Assembly: GCF_001612945.1 (NCBI RefSeq)
Contig: NZ_BDBK01000015.1
Coordinates: 124,001-188,000, forward strand
DNA: 64,000 bases
Source of the DNA: Nocardia inohanensis NBRC 100128
GTDB lineage: Bacteria > Actinomycetota > Actinomycetes > Mycobacteriales > Mycobacteriaceae
Direction: 5' to 3'
The stretch's first letter is position 1. The number at the start of each line of letters is the position of its first letter. Under the pieces are notes generated by a model that saw only the letters and a list, made by a program, of their open reading frames with translations, had not been told where the DNA came from and made no database searches. Made by a program: the position numbers and the translations under genes. This document shows, piece by piece, positions 1-7,850 of the stretch.

Positions 1-372
1 ATGGTGTTGCACGAATCGGTATTGCGCCGCTCGGTGGGAGGTGCAAGGGTGATGGCTGCGCAGGTGCGGCATCTGGCGGAGCTGAGTACCCGGCCCAATG
101 TCGAGTTGCGCGTCCTCCCCTTCACCGCCGGTGTCCCGCTGGGACTTTCGACCGGTCCGTTCGTGATTCTGGAGTTCGGGGTCGACGGCAAGGGGCAACC
201 GGTGGAGCCGCCCGTGGTCTACGTGGAGGGCTTCACCGGCGATCTGTATCTCGAAAGACAGGGCGATTTGCAGCGGTATCGCCAGGCTTCGGAGTCGCTG
301 CAACGCTGCGCGCTGGACGTCCAGGACAGTAGAAACCTGCTGCGGCAGGTGGCGAAGGAGTATTCGGCATGA
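1..372 (+). CDS. XRE-family regulator, C-terminal DUF5753 part (5' truncated by window)
   Basis: The 123 residues visible are the C-terminal ligand/partner region (DUF5753) typical of actinobacterial helix-turn-helix regulators of the BldB/AbaA-associated type. Characteristic stretches are the 'VLHESVLRR' opening, 'QVRHLAEL', 'NVELRVLPF' and 'VYVEG'. The N-terminal HTH should lie upstream of base 1; the ATG at base 1 is probably internal. The stop overlaps the start of the next gene (DUF397) by 4 nt, the usual pairing for this family, so the two proteins very likely act together in gene regulation. Family assignment is from motif recall; the regulated targets are not visible. Confidence 0.85.
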   Translation: MVLHESVLRRSVGGARVMAAQVRHLAELSTRPNVELRVLPFTAGVPLGLSTGPFVILEFGVDGKGQPVEPPVVYVEGFTGDLYLERQGDLQRYRQASESLQRCALDVQDSRNLLRQVAKEYSA

Positions 373-557
373 GTGTGGATCTGGTCGGCGCTCGCTGGTT
401 CAAGAGCAGCCGCAGCGGCGCCGGTAAGGAGTGCGTGGAGGTCGCGTTCCTGGCCGGGGGCCGCATCGGGGTGCGGGACAGCAAAAATCCGGGCGGTCCC
501 GCGCTGCTGTTCGGCGCGACGGAATGGGAGTCGTTCTTGCGGAAGATCACGACTTGA
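369..557 (+). CDS. DUF397 domain-containing protein
   Basis: A 62-residue protein that is a complete DUF397 domain. The hallmark 'WFKSSRSG', followed by a Cys-Val-Glu-Val strand, 'GVRDSKNPGG' and a C-terminal 'EWESFL' are all present. DUF397 proteins are small partners of XRE/DUF5753 regulators in Streptomyces and Nocardia and are thought to modulate them. The ATG overlaps the preceding DUF5753 gene by 4 nt, so the pair is translationally coupled. Its exact biochemical role is unknown in the family. Confidence 0.9.
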   Translation: MSVDLVGARWFKSSRSGAGKECVEVAFLAGGRIGVRDSKNPGGPALLFGATEWESFLRKITT

Positions 558-597
558 CAGCTCTTTCGCAACGAAAACATGTTTGCCCGGGCTAAGC

Positions 598-813
598 ATG
601 GGTACACATATTTTCGTGGACCGAGGACTGAGGAATTCCCGTCCCCGGTACCGGCGAATAGGTCCGGATGATTGGGTGGAACGGCTGATTGTCGGACTGC
701 TGTTCGCGGTATCGGCAGCGGGTGTATACGTACTCACCGGAGCTTTGATGCCGGCGTTGGCGATCGGCGTACTCGTCGCCGTCGTGGCGATCGGAGTTGT
801 CGCGATGCTTTAG
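598..813 (+). CDS. Small two-helix membrane protein (hypothetical)
   Basis: A 71-residue frame starting at ATG 598, 40 nt after the DUF397 gene. The first 29 residues are polar and basic (rich in Arg); the rest forms two closely spaced hydrophobic helices, about residues 30-47 and 49-70, ending 'AIGVVAML'. There is no strong Shine-Dalgarno, only weak purines, so translation is uncertain. The frame is open further upstream, but that part overlaps DUF397 in another phase and looks like a shadow. A strong hairpin follows at 829-863, which fits it being the last gene of this transcript. No function can be assigned. Confidence 0.45.
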   Translation: MGTHIFVDRGLRNSRPRYRRIGPDDWVERLIVGLLFAVSAAGVYVLTGALMPALAIGVLVAVVAIGVVAML

Positions 814-828
814 CTGCACCGCAGCGAG

Positions 829-863
829 AAGGGGGTTCCCGGGGCTTACCCGGGAACCCCCTT
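829..863. terminator. Bidirectional hairpin terminator
   Basis: A perfect 15-bp inverted repeat (829-843 with 849-863, 5-nt loop) beginning AAGGGGGTTCCCGGG lies between the plus-strand small membrane gene and the minus-strand sdhB, which converge on it. The A/T ends of the stem give a short U-run in either direction, so it can end both transcripts. Confidence 0.85.
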
Positions 864-884
864 CCACACTCCGGAGCAGCTTCG

Positions 885-1631
885 TCAGCGTCGGAACAGC
901 TTGTTTCCCAGCCACACCAGTGGATCGTATTGCCGGTCGACGACCCGCTCCTTCAGCGGGATCAGGGCATTGTCGGTGATCTTGATGTGCTCGGGGCAGA
1001 CCTCGGTGCAGCACTTGGTGATATTGCAATACCCGAGCCCGGCATCCTCCTGCGCCAGCTCCCGCCGATCCGCCACATCCAGCGGATGCATTTCGAGTTC
1101 GGCAATGCGCATCAGGTACCGCGGACCCGAGAATGCCTGCTTGTTCTCGTCGTGATCACGCACCACGTGACAGGTGTTCTGGCACAGGAAGCATTCGATG
1201 CACTTACGAAATTCCTGCGACCGCTCCACATCCGCCTGCTGCATCCGGTAATCACCGGGCTTCAGATCGACGGGCGGGGTGAACGACGGGATTTCCCGGG
1301 CCTTTTGATAGTTGAACGACACATCGGTGACCAGATCCCGAATCACCGGGAAGGTGCGCATCGGCGTCACCGTCACCACTTCGTCCTGCGTGAACGTGGA
1401 CATGCGCGTCATGCACAACAGCCCCGGCCGGCCGTTCACCTCGGCCGAGCAGGACCCGCACTTGCCGGCCTTGCAGTTCCAGCGCACCGCCAGATCCGGG
1501 GCCTGGGTGGCTTGCAGGCGGTGGATGATGTCGAGCACCACCTCGCCCTCGTTCACCTCGACGGTGAAGTCCTCCAGCCCGCCGCCCTCGGTATCGCCGC
1601 GCCAGACCTTGAATTTCGCCTCATACCCCAT
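885..1631 (-). CDS. sdhB: Succinate dehydrogenase/fumarate reductase iron-sulfur subunit (Sdh1 type)
   Basis: 248 residues, the length I recall for the M. tuberculosis Sdh1 iron-sulfur subunit. It passes electrons from the flavin subunit to the membrane anchor. The N-terminal plant-ferredoxin domain has the [2Fe-2S] cysteines in 'CKAGKCGSCSAEV' plus a later Cys in 'GLLC'. The C-terminal domain has 'CIECFLCQNTCH' and 'CCTEVCPEHIKI' for the [4Fe-4S] and [3Fe-4S]-type clusters. The start is the ATG giving 'MGYEAKFKVW', 2 nt after the sdhA stop; the longer open frame upstream overlaps sdhA and is not real. It is the last gene of anchor-sdhA-sdhB. Confidence 0.95.
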   Translation of the reverse strand: MGYEAKFKVWRGDTEGGGLEDFTVEVNEGEVVLDIIHRLQATQAPDLAVRWNCKAGKCGSCSAEVNGRPGLLCMTRMSTFTQDEVVTVTPMRTFPVIRDLVTDVSFNYQKAREIPSFTPPVDLKPGDYRMQQADVERSQEFRKCIECFLCQNTCHVVRDHDENKQAFSGPRYLMRIAELEMHPLDVADRRELAQEDAGLGYCNITKCCTEVCPEHIKITDNALIPLKERVVDRQYDPLVWLGNKLFRR

Positions 1632-1633
1632 GG

Positions 1634-3565
1634 CTATTCGGCCTTCCCCTCGGTGCCTTCCCGCAGCGGTGCGAGATCGGCAGGGCTGTAATACTTTTCG
1701 AGCTCGGACACCTCGAACAGTCCGAGCAGATCCGGGCGCATGGGCAGCTGGTCCTCGGGGGTGACCGTCACCGACGGCACGGTGAAGCCGACCTCGTCCG
1801 GATCCACCCGGCAGACCAGCAGCTTGTTGCGCCATGCCGGATCCATGCCCGGATGGTCGTCGCGGGTGTGCCCGCCGCGACTCTCGGTGCGCAGCAGCGC
1901 CGCCTGCGCCACGCATTCGCTGATCAGGAGCATGTTGCGCAGATCCAGCGCCAGATGCCAGCCCGGATTGAACTGCCGGTGCCCCTCGACGAGCACCCGG
2001 TCGTAGCGGTCCCGCAGCTCCGACAGCTTCTCGACGGCCTGCTTCAGCTCACCCTCCTTGCGGATGATGCCGACCAGATCGTTCATCGTCTGCTGGAGAT
2101 CCATATGCAGCGTGTACGGGTTCTCCGAGGCCCCGTCCTCGGCCGGATTGAACGGCGCCACCGCCGCTTTCGCCGCGTTCGCGATATCGGTGTCGGAGAT
2201 CTTCGGCCGTCCCGGCAGTTGCTCCACATAGTCGGCCGCGCCCAGCCCCGCCCGCCGCCCGAACACCAGCAGATCCGAGAGCGAGTTGCCGCCCAGCCGG
2301 TTGGAGCCGTGCATACCGCCGGAACACTCACCGGCCGCGAACAATCCGGGCACGGTCGCCGCCCCGGTATCCGGATCCACCTCGATGCCGCCCATGACGT
2401 AGTGGCACGTCGGGCCCACCTCCATGGGCTCCTTCGTGATGTCCACGTCCGCAAGCTCTTTGAACTGATGGTGCATGGACGGCAACCGCTTCACGATCTC
2501 GGCGGCGGGCAGTCGCGAGGCGATATCCAGGTACACGCCACCGTGTTCGGTGCCGCGCCCCGCCTTCACCTCTTCGTTGATGGCGCGCGCCACCTCGTCA
2601 CGCGGCAGCAGATCCGGTGTGCGCCTGGCCGAATCGTTGTCCTTCAGCCACTGATCGGCCTCTTCCTCGGACTCCGCGTACTGCCCCTTGAACACCGCGG
2701 GGATGTACTCGAACATGAACCGCTTGCCCTCGGAGTTCTTGAGCACTCCGCCGTCGCCGCGCACGCCCTCGGTGACCAGGATGCCCTTCACCGACGGTGG
2801 CCAGACCATGCCGGTCGGATGGAATTGCAGGAACTCCATATTGATCAGCGTCGCGCCCGCCCGCATGGCCAGCGCGTGCCCGTCCCCGGTGTACTCCCAG
2901 GAGTTGGAGGTGGTCTTGTAGGACTTGCCGATACCGCCGGTGGCCAGCACCACCGCGGGCGTCTCGAAGAGGATGAACCGCCCCGACTCCCGCCAATATC
3001 CGAACGCGCCGGAGATCCGATCCCCGTCCTTGAGCAGTTCGGTGATGGTGCATTCGGCGAACACCTTGATGCGCGCCTCGTAGTCGCCGGTGGCCGCGAA
3101 ATCCTCCTGTTGCAGCGAGACGATCTTCTGCTGCATGGTGCGGATGATCTCGAGCCCGGTGCGGTCGCCCACGTGCGCCAGGCGCGGATAGGTGTGACCA
3201 CCGAAGTTGCGCTGGCTGATCCGCCCGTCCTTGGTCCGATCGAACAGCGCCCCATAGGTTTCCAGCTCCCACACCCGGTCGGGCGCCTCCTGGGCATGCA
3301 GTTCGGCCATGCGCCAGTTGTTGAGGAACTTGCCGCCGCGCATGGTGTCCTTGAAATGGGTCTGCCAATTGTCCTTCTCATTGGCATTGCCCATGGCGGC
3401 CGCGCAGCCGCCCTCGGCCATGACGGTGTGCGCCTTGCCGAACAGCGACTTGCACACCACCGCCACCGACAGACCGTGTTCGCGGGCTTCGATGACCGCA
3501 CGCAGGCCGGCGCCACCGGCACCGATCACCACGACGTCGTACTTGTGCCGTTCGACTTCAGGCAT
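1634..3565 (-). CDS. sdhA: Succinate dehydrogenase/fumarate reductase flavoprotein subunit (Sdh1 type)
   Basis: 643 residues, matching the Sdh1 flavoprotein of mycobacteria. It oxidises succinate to fumarate with covalently bound FAD. Visible are the Rossmann motif 'VVVIGAGGAGLRA' (residues 11-23), the flavinylation region 'GKAHTVMAEGG', the substrate-site segments 'HPTGM' and 'RGDGG', and the C-terminal FAD loop 'HGSNRLGGNSLSDLL'. The gene sits 36 nt after the membrane anchor gene and 2 nt before sdhB, so all three are one transcript. The complex faces the cytoplasm and feeds menaquinone. Confidence 0.96.
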   Translation of the reverse strand: MPEVERHKYDVVVIGAGGAGLRAVIEAREHGLSVAVVCKSLFGKAHTVMAEGGCAAAMGNANEKDNWQTHFKDTMRGGKFLNNWRMAELHAQEAPDRVWELETYGALFDRTKDGRISQRNFGGHTYPRLAHVGDRTGLEIIRTMQQKIVSLQQEDFAATGDYEARIKVFAECTITELLKDGDRISGAFGYWRESGRFILFETPAVVLATGGIGKSYKTTSNSWEYTGDGHALAMRAGATLINMEFLQFHPTGMVWPPSVKGILVTEGVRGDGGVLKNSEGKRFMFEYIPAVFKGQYAESEEEADQWLKDNDSARRTPDLLPRDEVARAINEEVKAGRGTEHGGVYLDIASRLPAAEIVKRLPSMHHQFKELADVDITKEPMEVGPTCHYVMGGIEVDPDTGAATVPGLFAAGECSGGMHGSNRLGGNSLSDLLVFGRRAGLGAADYVEQLPGRPKISDTDIANAAKAAVAPFNPAEDGASENPYTLHMDLQQTMNDLVGIIRKEGELKQAVEKLSELRDRYDRVLVEGHRQFNPGWHLALDLRNMLLISECVAQAALLRTESRGGHTRDDHPGMDPAWRNKLLVCRVDPDEVGFTVPSVTVTPEDQLPMRPDLLGLFEVSELEKYYSPADLAPLREGTEGKAE

Positions 3566-3601
3566 GGACCGAATACTCCTGACAGAGATGGGTTTTGAGG
3601 A

Positions 3602-4435
3602 TCAGCCGATGAGCCGCGGATCGGAGATGGTGCCGCTCGCGACCAACATGACGTAGAAGTCGGTCAGGATGAGCGTGCCCAGCGTGGTCCAGGCCAGCTG
3701 CATGTGGCGGGTGTTCAGCTTCGACACCACGGTCCAGAAGCGGTACCGGACCGGATGCTGGGAGAAGTGCTTGAGCCGCCCGCCCGCGATGTGGCGGCAG
3801 GAGTGGCAGGACAGCGTGTAGGCCCACAGCAGCAGCGCGTTGGCGGTGATGATGATCGAGCCGAGCCCGAGACCGAAGCCGCCGTCCTTGGCGTGGAAGG
3901 AAATCGCGGCGTCGTAGGTATTGATGACCGCGATAATCACTGCCACATAGAAGAAATAGCGGTGCGCGTTCTGGATGATGAGCGGAAGCCGGGTCTCGCC
4001 GGTGTATTTGGCATGCGGCTCGGCTACCGCGCACGCCGGCGGTGAGAACCACACCGACCGGTAGTAGGCCTTGCGGTAGTAGTAGCAGGTGAGCCGGAAC
4101 AGCAACAGGAACGGCAACACCAGGAAGCCCAGCGGAATCCACATGGGCAGCGCGGGGATCGGCGTCCCGAGGTGGCTGGAGCCCTCGAGGCACGAGTCGC
4201 TCAGGCAGGGGGAGTAGAACGGCGTCAGGTAGTGATAGTCGTTCACCCAATACGCCGCGCGCGCAAAGGATCTGATGGTCGCGTAGACCACGAAGGTGCC
4301 GAGCCCCAGCACCGTCACCAGCGGCGGCAGCCACCACCGGTCGGTGCGGAGCGTGCGTGCCGCGATGGCCGCGCGGCCCTTGCTGAATACCCCCGTCGCG
4401 CTCGATTCGGGAGCCTTGATCGGTGCGGCGCTCAC
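3602..4435 (-). CDS. Sdh1 membrane anchor (cytochrome b/quinone-binding subunit)
   Basis: 277 residues from the GTG start ('VSAAPIKAPES'), which has a GAGG about 10 nt upstream; the frame is open for 24 more codons but without a ribosome site. Five hydrophobic helices are seen, for example 'PPLVTVLGLGTFVVYATI', 'IPLGFLVLPFLLLF', 'FFYVAVIIAVIN', 'IIITANALLLWAYTL' and 'TTLGTLILTDFYVML', with a Cys/His cluster 'CHSCRH' after helix 4. Size, order and topology match the mycobacterial Sdh1 anchor (Rv0249c type), which carries haem b and the menaquinone site. It is the first gene of the sdh operon. Confidence 0.88.
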   Translation of the reverse strand: MSAAPIKAPESSATGVFSKGRAAIAARTLRTDRWWLPPLVTVLGLGTFVVYATIRSFARAAYWVNDYHYLTPFYSPCLSDSCLEGSSHLGTPIPALPMWIPLGFLVLPFLLLFRLTCYYYRKAYYRSVWFSPPACAVAEPHAKYTGETRLPLIIQNAHRYFFYVAVIIAVINTYDAAISFHAKDGGFGLGLGSIIITANALLLWAYTLSCHSCRHIAGGRLKHFSQHPVRYRFWTVVSKLNTRHMQLAWTTLGTLILTDFYVMLVASGTISDPRLIG

Positions 4436-4793
4436 TGCTGGCTGCCTCGCTGCTCTACCCCGTGGAACGGCATCGTTACCTCCGGCATCGAATGTGATGG
4501 TGAGCACCCTACGACAGAGCAGCTATCACTCGAGCTACGTACAGCGAATTCGTGATCCCGTGATTTGCGCCACATTTCCTGGTCTCAGCGGCGAGTCGTT
4601 CGATTGGTGAACAAACGGCAATCTCACGAACCGGGCGCATTTGCAGTGAGATTCGGATACCCGCGGGGAAAACCGGACGAACGGCTCGAATTTCCGTTCG
4701 GTCGCCGTCACACGGCAGCAACAACCCTGTGGTGACCTGTTCCCGAGTTGTGCTGTCCGGGGGAGCCGGGGCCGAGTGTGAAGGGAGCCGGTG
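4436..4793. other. Divergent intergenic region, sdh operon / thiolase-like gene
   Basis: 358 bp between divergent starts, so it must hold the promoters of both. A purine-rich ribosome site AAGGGAG lies 6 nt before the ATG at 4794. It is visibly more A/T-rich around 4510-4640 than the flanking genes. I see no RNA gene, clear palindrome or reading frame that looks protein coding. Confidence 0.5.
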
Positions 4794-6014
4794 ATGAGGA
4801 GAGCGGCGATCGTGATGCCCATGCGCACACCCGTCGGGCTGCCGGGCGGTGCGCTCGCGGCGGTCTCACCGCAGCGCTTGATCGCGACGGTGCTGACCGC
4901 CGTCGTCGGCCGCTCCGGTATCGACCCGCATCGGATCGAGCACCTGGTGACCGCCGTTCCCGCCGCCGATGTGGTGCGGCCCGCCGCCCAGCTCGCCGGA
5001 TTCTCGCCCGTGGTAGGAGAATTCGCGGTCGGCGTCGAATCGGGCGGCGGCCTGCGGGCGCTCGTCACCGCCGCCATGATGGTGCAGACCGGCGCCGCCG
5101 ACGTGGTCGTCGCGCTCGGCGCGGAGTTCCCCGCGCCGCCGGCCGCTCCCGGTTCGGGCGCCGCGCCGGGCGGGTCCGGAGCGGCCGCCCGCGAGTCGCT
5201 GTTGAAGCAGGCCGAGGATCTCGCCCAGCACTTCGGCCTCACCCGCGCCGAGGTCGACGAGTTCGCCGCGGACAGTCACCGGCGGGCCGCGCGGGCTCGC
5301 CGCCAGGGTCTGTTCGGCGGCGAAACCGCGCCGGTGGTGGTCTGCGCCGATCCCGACGACGTGAATTCCGATGTGCTGCAACTGGTGGACCGCGACGAGG
5401 GTCTGCGTGACGATGTCTCCGCGCGGGCTTTCGCCGAGTTGCTGCCGCTGCTCCCCGGCGGTATCAGCACCGAAGCCAATTGCGGCGCACCCACTCTCGC
5501 CGCGGCGGGCTGTCTGGTGGTGGCCGAGGAGCGGCTCGCCGATCTGGGTTTGGAGCCGATGGGTTACCTGGTCGGCTGGGCCACCGCGACGCCCGAACCC
5601 GGTGTGACGGTGCCCGCCGCGACGTCGGCGGTGGCGAAAGCGTTGTGGCGGACCGGATTCGAACTAGGCGAGGTCGATCTGCTGGAGGTCGACGAGAGCA
5701 CCGCGGCCGAGGCGCTCGCCGCGATCCGCTCACTCGGTGTCGCCGATCCGGACGGCGAACGCCTGAACGTGCACGGCGGAGCCGTCGCGCTGGGTGATCC
5801 CGGCGGTGCGGCGGGGCTGCGCGTGGTCACCACCCTGCTGCACGAATTGACCCGGCGCGCAGGCGGATCGGCGCTGGCGGTGAGCCCGGCCGGGCCCGCG
5901 CAGGCGCTCGCGGTGGTCTTCGAATCCCCGACCGCGGTCCCGATCGCGCCGACACCGCGCGGGGCGCGTTTCCACGGTGGGCGCGCACGCCGATCCGGCC
6001 GCCATCGCGCGTGA
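4794..6014 (+). CDS. Thiolase-fold protein lacking the catalytic residues
   Basis: 406 residues with the overall thiolase fold. The usual nucleophile block (N-x-x-C-x-S-G-L) reads 'VESGGGLRAL' with Ser83 in place of Cys. The general-base block 'GGAxALGHPxGxSG' reads 'GGAVALGDPGGAAG', with Asp335 instead of His. The C-terminal Cys-Gly-Gly-Gly loop is replaced by 'SPAGPAQA'. It therefore probably does not catalyse acyl-CoA cleavage or condensation and may act as a partner, acyl-CoA sensor or divergent enzyme. The start is ATG 4794 (AAGGGAG at 6 nt spacing) rather than GTG 4791. It ends with a basic tail rich in Arg/His. No accessory SCP2-type domain is seen. Confidence 0.75.
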   Translation: MRRAAIVMPMRTPVGLPGGALAAVSPQRLIATVLTAVVGRSGIDPHRIEHLVTAVPAADVVRPAAQLAGFSPVVGEFAVGVESGGGLRALVTAAMMVQTGAADVVVALGAEFPAPPAAPGSGAAPGGSGAAARESLLKQAEDLAQHFGLTRAEVDEFAADSHRRAARARRQGLFGGETAPVVVCADPDDVNSDVLQLVDRDEGLRDDVSARAFAELLPLLPGGISTEANCGAPTLAAAGCLVVAEERLADLGLEPMGYLVGWATATPEPGVTVPAATSAVAKALWRTGFELGEVDLLEVDESTAAEALAAIRSLGVADPDGERLNVHGGAVALGDPGGAAGLRVVTTLLHELTRRAGGSALAVSPAGPAQALAVVFESPTAVPIAPTPRGARFHGGRARRSGRHRA

Positions 6015-6041
6015 TCGCGGGGGCGGCCGGTGGGTCGTCGG

Positions 6042-6329
6042 TTATTTGGTGCGGGGGCGGGAGTGGAAGCCGAGCCCCTCGTCCTGGGCGCCCATCCAGG
6101 CGGCCTCGTCGGACTTGGAGTCCGGGACGTAGATGGTCTCCTGCTTCGACGCCGGGGATACCGGTGGAGGAGCTGTTTCGAACTCATCCGTGTCGATCGA
6201 GAGCCGCTCCAGATCGTTCTCCAACCGGCGCACCGTGCTCGCGTCGCCGTAGTGGGAGCGCAATGCGGTGACGCACTGCCGGAGCTGGCCGACCGCGTAG
6301 CGGAGTTCCGCAATCTCGCTGCGTGTCAT
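6042..6329 (-). CDS. Hypothetical coiled-coil protein (95 aa)
   Basis: Start chosen at 'MTRSEIAELRYAVGQLRQ', preceded by a good GAGGAGG ribosome site; the frame is open 11 codons further but without one. Residues 1-50 form an amphipathic, probably coiled-coil helix (heptads of Ile/Leu/Val with Arg/Glu). Residues 55-95 are low-complexity, Pro/Ser/Asp-rich and probably disordered. There is no signal peptide or membrane segment. A 24-bp near-perfect palindrome lies about 55 bp upstream. I do not recognise the family; it could be a small adaptor or regulator. Confidence 0.7.
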   Translation of the reverse strand: MTRSEIAELRYAVGQLRQCVTALRSHYGDASTVRRLENDLERLSIDTDEFETAPPPVSPASKQETIYVPDSKSDEAAWMGAQDEGLGFHSRPRTK

Positions 6330-6383
6330 CGAAACCTCCTCGAGCCGTGTGACAGACCACACATCGTGATCTACAACACAGTA

Positions 6384-6407
6384 CGCGACGAATCGCGATC
6401 CGTCGCG
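6384..6407. promoter_or_regulatory. 24-bp near-perfect palindrome
   Basis: Outer arms CGCGACG (6384-6390) and CGTCGCG (6401-6407) surround an inner TCGCGA; a single mismatched pair breaks the symmetry. It sits 55-78 bp upstream of the coiled-coil gene on the minus strand, a suitable place for a dimeric regulator. No known regulator is assigned. Confidence 0.5.
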
Positions 6408-6477
6408 TTGGCGAGGTGAATCCGCACGTCAGGGCCGTGGCGGGAGACACGCTTCGGCCCCTTCGGGGCCAAAAGAT

Positions 6478-6634
6478 GGGGGTTTGGGGGGGCAACCCCC
6501 CAACCCCCCCAACGGGGCGGGCGGGGTCACCGGCGAAGCAGAGAAGGCGGTCTGCCAGAGGGTCGGTCGTGGTGTGGAGTCAACGGGCGAAGCGGAGAAG
6601 GCGGGGCCGTGGGGAGGTCGGCCGTGGTGAGGAG
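6478..6634. repeat. G/C-tract hairpin and ~54-bp direct repeats downstream of the hydrolase gene
   Basis: A G-run/C-run hairpin (about 6478-6510, GGGGGTTTGGGGGG with its complement) is followed by two ~54-bp direct repeat units. Their core is GGCGAAGC(A/G)GAGAAGGCGG at about 6532 and 6586. A third partial copy (GTCAACCGGCGATGG) contains the stop codon of the adjacent hydrolase gene, so the units look like serial duplications of that gene end. Between 6330 and 6634 no protein-coding gene is seen. Confidence 0.55.
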
Positions 6635-7609
6635 TCAACCGGCGATGGCGAATTCGGGGCCGCAGTCGGGGTCTCGGGTGGCGAGTTTGGTTTGGGCGCG
6701 GGCGACCAGGGTGACGATGGCGGCGGCTACCTCTTCGGCGCGTTCGAGGATGACGCTGTGGCCGGCGCCGTCGAGGCGGACCAGGTCGGCGTCGTCGAGT
6801 TGGGAGGAGAGGACGACGGAGTGGGCGAAGGGGATGACTATGTCGGCGGAGCCGTGCAGGACCAGGGCGGGGATGGCGCCCAGGCGGTGCAGGTTCTCGG
6901 TTTCGTCGAAGCGGATCAGGGAGTCGAGGAAGCTCGACATGGTCAGCAGCGAGGTCTCGTTGAGCATGGTGGTGGCGACGGCGATCATGCGCGGGCTGAC
7001 CTTGCGGGTGCCGAGGGCGGCCTCGCGCATCATCGGCTCGAAGAAGCGGCGGGTGAAGTGCTTGGACGCCTGCATGGCCCGGGGGGCGCGGCGCATGGCG
7101 AAGTGCAGGGAGTTCACGGCGGGACCGTTGAGCAGGCGGCCCAGGCCGACCCGGGTGACGCTGTTGGCGGCTCCGGCGATGAGCCCGACGCCGATGACGC
7201 GGCAGCCGATGGTCTCGGGGAAGAGGCGGGCGTACGCCAGGATGGTCATGGCGCCCATCGAATGCCCCACCAGCACAACCGGACCGGTCGGTGCTACCGC
7301 CCGCAGCACCGCGTCGAGATCCAGCGCCAGCTGTTCGATGGTGTAGGTGGCGGGATCGGCCGCCCCCGAATCGCCATGTCCGCGATGGTCGTAGAAGACC
7401 AGGTGGTTGGCATCGCCCCAATGCCGGCGCAACTGCTCGCGCAGCAACTCCCACGATTCGGTGCGCAGGCAGTGCCCGTGCGCGAACACCACGGTCAACG
7501 GCGCGTCGGCGGTGCCGAACTCCCGCACGGCGATGGGTGTGCCGTCATCGGCGGACACGGTGAGGTGGTGGCCGTCATGATCGGCCGCGGGACGCGTGAG
7601 CGTGGACAT
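6635..7609 (-). CDS. Alpha/beta-fold hydrolase
   Basis: 324 residues with a classic alpha/beta hydrolase core. It has the oxyanion stretch 'VVFAHGHCLRTESW', the strand-turn 'VFYDHRGHGDSG', nucleophile elbow 'GHSMG' (Ser117), the acid in 'LHGSADIVIPF' and the catalytic His in 'GAGHSVILE'. No signal peptide, so cytoplasmic. The family includes esterases, lipases and C-C hydrolases and the substrate cannot be read from sequence. It starts at ATG 7609 with AGGAG nearby. A small palindrome (7691-7701) and a long inverted repeat lie in its upstream region, suggesting specific control. Confidence 0.88.
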   Translation of the reverse strand: MSTLTRPAADHDGHHLTVSADDGTPIAVREFGTADAPLTVVFAHGHCLRTESWELLREQLRRHWGDANHLVFYDHRGHGDSGAADPATYTIEQLALDLDAVLRAVAPTGPVVLVGHSMGAMTILAYARLFPETIGCRVIGVGLIAGAANSVTRVGLGRLLNGPAVNSLHFAMRRAPRAMQASKHFTRRFFEPMMREAALGTRKVSPRMIAVATTMLNETSLLTMSSFLDSLIRFDETENLHRLGAIPALVLHGSADIVIPFAHSVVLSSQLDDADLVRLDGAGHSVILERAEEVAAAIVTLVARAQTKLATRDPDCGPEFAIAG

Positions 7610-7690
7610 GACGTGCTCCTAAGAGTTCGCCTTTTGCCCGGTTGTCGATTGAGATTGCCGCTGCGTTAACCGCTCACACCCGGTGTTATT

Positions 7691-7701
7691 GACAAGTTGT
7701 C
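7691..7701. promoter_or_regulatory. Small palindrome GACAAGTTGTC
   Basis: An 11-bp perfect inverted repeat (GACAA-G-TTGTC) about 80 bp upstream of the hydrolase start. Such ACAA/TTGT dyads are common operators of TetR-like repressors; that link is only an inference. Confidence 0.35.
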
Positions 7702-7757
7702 CAACTGACGCCGTCGATCTATGCACCCCGATCGCAGGATCTACGAGAGTCTCGGCG

Positions 7758-7829
7758 GATTGCTAGAACCCCGTAGAAAACGGTGACGATCCGACCATCA
7801 TCAGAGGTTTCTACGAGTTTCTAGCAATC
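7758..7829. repeat. Long inverted repeat (22-bp arms, 28-bp spacer)
   Basis: Left arm 7758-7779 and right arm 7808-7829 match at 20 of 22 positions when one is reverse-complemented (arms begin GATTGCTAGAA and end TTCTAGCAATC). It lies between the stop of the acyl-CoA dehydrogenase and the start of the hydrolase, both on the minus strand. It is A/T-richer than its surroundings. It may be a transcript-end structure or a double operator. Confidence 0.5.
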
Positions 7830-7850
7830 TCACTAGATTTCTCTAGATTC

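Noticed and set aside
373..597. N-terminal extension of the 598-813 small membrane protein
   Set aside because: It overlaps the DUF397 gene in another phase and is Arg/Ser/Ala-rich shadow sequence; the ATG at 598 is more likely.
1853..3598. 581-codon plus-strand frame opposite sdhA
   Set aside because: Shadow of sdhA, with His/Arg/Gln-rich composition and no known motif.
6456..6470. GGCCCC-TTC-GGGGCC hairpin as a terminator
   Set aside because: No T-run follows in either transcription direction relevant to a nearby gene end; treated as part of the G/C-rich repeat region.
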